DNA from: Malurus cyaneus samueli
Lineage: Eukaryota > Chordata > Aves > Passeriformes > Maluridae
DNA: 64,000 nucleotides
Direction: 5' to 3'
NCBI GenBank assembly: GCA_009741485.1
Contig: CM019237.1
Span: forward strand, 51,026,050 to 51,090,049
Made by a program: the position numbers and the translations under genes. How positions within the stretch are numbered: the stretch's first letter is position 1; the number at the start of each line of letters is the position of its first letter. The notes under the pieces were generated by a model that did no database searches, was not told the origin of the DNA, and saw only the letters and a program-made list of their open reading frames with translations. Below, one piece after another: positions 60,431 to 64,000 of the stretch.

Positions 60431-63400
60431 CTGAAACAAAACCAAACATTGACTGAGAGCAGTTTTAAAGTGCAACTGCAAAAGCTTCCATGCAGTAAGA
60501 AGTGTGTATTCCTGTATTCACCAAAAAGCCCATAGCCTCAGTAAAATGGCAGAGCCAAATAAGAGTGCTTTCCTGTGCTCAAGCAAAATAATGTTCTATG
60601 TTGTCTGCAGGATGCTCAGTGGGAGTCAGAGGGATGTGAATCAATAGAGGACACTTGAGAAACTGCCTTGAAAAATAAACACCATGGAGGACAAGGATAA
60701 GGTAAGTACTTAAATGATGTTTTGTAAAACAAGGAGGGAGAACTGGATGGGAGCACACCTTTGGCTCTTTCATGCAACATTCAATCAGTTGCAGTAATTG
60801 TAGCTGCCAAGCCCATGATATTAGCCTGCAGAAGTAGGGCTGAATAATGCCTTGCTCTACTAGGCCATGCTCTTTTATTTAGGGTACAGGCAGCAGGAAA
60901 AACAGCAAGCAAGGAAGGAGGAAAAGCCTTCATTGGACATTTTGTGGCCAAAAGCCAAATACTACAGAAGAGCTGTGCTTAGTTTACTGAAATGTAAACA
61001 TTAGAGCTACAATAAAAGAGGGCAGAACTGAAAGATGTTTTTTCAGATATACAGTAGGCAAATATAGCCAATTCCTGTTCACCTTTTATGCAGGAGAGAG
61101 ATTATGTTTCAAGAGATTGCAGCAGTGGGGAAAGGGCAACTGCAGAAGGCCCTGGAGAGAAAGTAAAGTTTGAGATCAGTGAGCATTTCAGAGGCTTGTT
61201 AGAAAAATGTGCCATATTGGTACTGTCTTGACTGTTGTCTTTCCCTGGATTTCAGACCTTCTCTTGCTAGTCATGAGTGCTAGGATGAGGAAGCAGGGAG
61301 TGGGGAAGAGGAAATCCTACTTGTAACAGATGTGCTTAAATCAATAGGAAATTGGTTTAAGGCAAAGATGATGTTGCATTGTCACAGCTCTGACCCCATA
61401 GATTTCTGTTTGGAGATCAGGTGTAAGCTTGGGCAGCAAGGGAGCTCTTGCATTATGGTTTTTGTCCCTGCACTCAAGGCTTTGCCCACACAGCCACACA
61501 GATTTAATGACAAGATTTCAGTGGCTAGGACCACAATCCAGTTTGCATGGGATCAAGAGAAATCCTGGCGATAGAAGCAGAGCAAGAGTTTTGAAGGTAA
61601 GCTGAGAGCATGGAGGCAAGACATGCAGGATGAGGAAGGTGAGGAGTAAACAAGACAGGGCAGATAGGCCTGGGCTGTGGGCTTGGGGGAAGTTGGCAGT
61701 GAATAGAAATACACATAAAAAAGGCAGCAGACAAAACCATTAAAGAAATACAAATCAAGGTCAAAAACAGAACAAAAGACTGAACGGGTGAAAAAAATTA
61801 AGCAAGGAAGAATTCAGAACTCAGGCTGGGGAGAAGGAGAAAGAGTAGAGTGATGTGGTACTTTGCTGTGATAGGATCAGTTTGGTCTTGGGTGGAGGAT
61901 GGACAAGGGAGGGAGGAAAAAACTGCAGAGTTCTTTGCTGTGGTCATTGCTGCCATACTTCCTACTAAATGGATTCTACTTATGAGAAAGCATCTTGAAT
62001 TGAGCAGAGAAGTTCCCCTGTCCTTTGCACTTAGATCTGTGCAGTTATCTCCCAAGGAAGCTCTCAGTTGCTGTGTACACTACTTGTCATCCCTACTGAC
62101 AGTGTGAAAGGCTCTGCGTTTACTCAGATGTGAAGCAAATGCCATGTGTCAGAGCAACCAGATGTGATGGGAACAAGAGGTCTGAGCACAATGATTCTCT
62201 TTGGTTGCCTTCAGATGAGTAATTTCCAAAGGCTGAGATAGAAATTTAATAATAAGATTAAGTTAAGTTAATAAGATCTTGCTAATTTTTAACCCTGTTG
62301 CTTTTGTTCTGCTATAGAGAGGCCAGGCTTAGCTCTCCACACATGCTATGATCTGTGCAATTCCAGCATGGTTGCCAAATACTATTTTTTTGAAAGCAGG
62401 AACCCAAATGCTTTATTTGGATGTTAATAATATAAGGGCAGTTTCTTTGCAGTGTTCAGCAACCAAACTTTATCAGGGGTTATCAGCTTCCCCCAGGGAG
62501 CAAGTCTGAAAATGTTTTGTAAGCTGAAAGTGCTAAATACTATAAAACTGAAACAATACTGCTCCATTACAATCGTCAGTGAATAAATGATGCAGCTATA
62601 CATCTGTACCCATGCATGTTGGAGGAAGAACACTGAGATAATTCTTAAGTGTTAAGAGAAAGAAAACCAAGCAGGCAAATAGAAACAGGGAAGGCACAAA
62701 GAAAAAAAACCTAGAAAAGTGAAGCCACTCATGAACAGCAAAGGAGAGAACATCAAAGTGAAGAGATTGAATGTAGCAGCTGGAATTGAATGTTGGTGTC
62801 CCAGTCTTTTAAGTACTATTGCTACTAACAATTATGTGCTATATTTCCTAATAGTATCTCTCAGGATTTCCCAAGTGTGGCAAAATACTCTGTCTTGCAA
62901 GGAGAAAGAGGGATGAAACCATGCAGCAACATGTGCTGGCAGCAAGACCACAGCTGCCTAGTAGCCCATGGCTGTCCATCAGCAGTGGGAGTTCCTGTAT
63001 TTTCATTCCCAAGAAATTAAATACTATCAATATCTAGTATCTATTGATACTAGTATCAATTTCCCATAAAAAGCATTGTTAACTTGGAAAACAGCATTAG
63101 TTGATTATAGAAGAAGCCCTGTCCATCTCTCTTTGGTTACCTGATGTAGGTCTTAAGAGAATGAGTAAAAGGCAAGGATGCACTGGAGAGTCTATGCATT
63201 GGCCAGTGCTGCAGTCTTTGTTTGCCTGTGCAGCACAAGAGCTGTGCAATGTTTACAGAACACCCTGTACATTTTCTAAAATTAATGTAATCACAGAGGT
63301 TCATCAGCTCAGCCTTCCTTTCAGTGTATAGCAGATGCTCTGAAATTACTTGGTGAGAACTTACACACCACAGATTTGCTAATACAGCCCCGCTGGCTGC

Positions 63401-64000
63401 AGCAGTATTACTCAACCTAAAAATGATAACTACTTTCCTGATCATATCCCAGCTCCAGGGCGAGTTGCACAATATTCTTGCACCCTCATTTTCTTGCTGA
63501 GGAACACTGGATGTCTGGAAGATAATGCAGCATGCCCAGCAGATACCTGCCTCTAAGAATCACCACGGTTGGAAATATTTTCTTCTCACACACACTTAAC
63601 TTGTTTACTTCTTTTCCTCTCTTATCTTTGACCTGCAACATAATTTTCATCATCCTGCCCATTTTCTGTTTAGCCCTAGTGTGACTTCAGGCAGTTTCAG
63701 CAGTGCAGTGAGGACTGCAGTAGGCTACTTTGTTTGGCATGTTAGAATAATTCTTCTAGGTATTTAAAAACATCTGACTTACCCAAAGTTGGTTCCAGCT
63801 ACATAAAGGTAAAGGATAAATTAAGGGGGAGAAGCCCCAATAGTTGAATTTGTTACCTAATGGCTGTCTCTCTTTTTGTTGTTTTTCTATAGTGGCCTAA
63901 AGTGAAGAAAAAAACTGACAGAAACTTTGTGTCCTCTGAATAAAACACTGTGCACCCGAAGAAAGGGATGGGGTGCTCTGTGGGTGGGATTAGATATATC
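60431..64000 (-). other. TSPO: Probable TSPO intron 1 (continues beyond the window)
   Basis: No CpG island, TATA box or convincing non-coding exon is seen on the - strand, so the TSPO promoter is probably to the right of 64000. The segment holds a purine-rich stretch at about 61560-61960 and an 18-bp perfect palindrome at 63043-63060. Open frames are short and overlap. Confidence 0.55.
63043..63060. repeat. 18-bp perfect palindrome within a nested inverted repeat
   Basis: attgatac/tagtatcaat reads identically on both strands. A related atacta/tagtat pair (63021-63040) and tatcaata/tattgata arms surround it, so alternative hairpins are possible. Confidence 0.85.

Overview
The window is vertebrate nuclear DNA, almost certainly from a bird. 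Coding exons are short and flanked by GT/AG (one GC/AG) splice sites. Introns are short for a vertebrate, interspersed repeats are sparse, and the recognisable ones are CR1 LINE tails and an avian-type endogenous-retrovirus fragment. Three genes are recognised from spliced translations compared with remembered vertebrate family members: SCUBE1, TTLL12 and TSPO. The order and orientation (SCUBE1 >, TTLL12 >, < TSPO) match the human 22q13 block, read from the opposite strand. The exact species cannot be named; the ERV fragment hints at, but does not prove, a passerine.

Layout. Bases 1-20040 carry the 3' half of SCUBE1 on the + strand: 13 coding exons giving the C-terminal ~623 residues (last EGF repeat, spacer, three cysteine-rich repeats, CUB domain, C-terminal tail). 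The N-terminal half lies left of the window. Bases 20041 to about 26500 are AT-rich, contain no exon, and may be a long SCUBE1 3' UTR. About 26500-31290 is intergenic and holds a decayed CR1. A CpG island at about 31300-31830 contains the promoter and first coding exon of TTLL12, whose 14 coding exons run to a stop at 54797. All 14 splice in phase into a 627-residue protein, and a plausible poly(A) signal lies at 55132. A 2.3-kb interval separates TTLL12 from TSPO, which is convergent on the - strand (stop at 57435, start codon at 60417, three coding exons, 167 residues). The rest, to 64000, fits TSPO intron 1; no promoter-like GC-rich sequence is seen there.

The three genes do not form a pathway. 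SCUBE1 is a secreted or cell-surface glycoprotein, TTLL12 a cytosolic/nuclear tubulin-tyrosine-ligase-like protein, and TSPO an outer mitochondrial membrane cholesterol/porphyrin-binding protein. Their adjacency is conserved synteny.

I found no convincing undescribed system. The items most worth checking are a GC-AG intron in SCUBE1, 76-nt and 113-nt introns in TTLL12, two unexplained long open frames inside TTLL12 introns, several inverted-repeat clusters, and a degenerate GC-rich repeat just inside TTLL12 intron 1.
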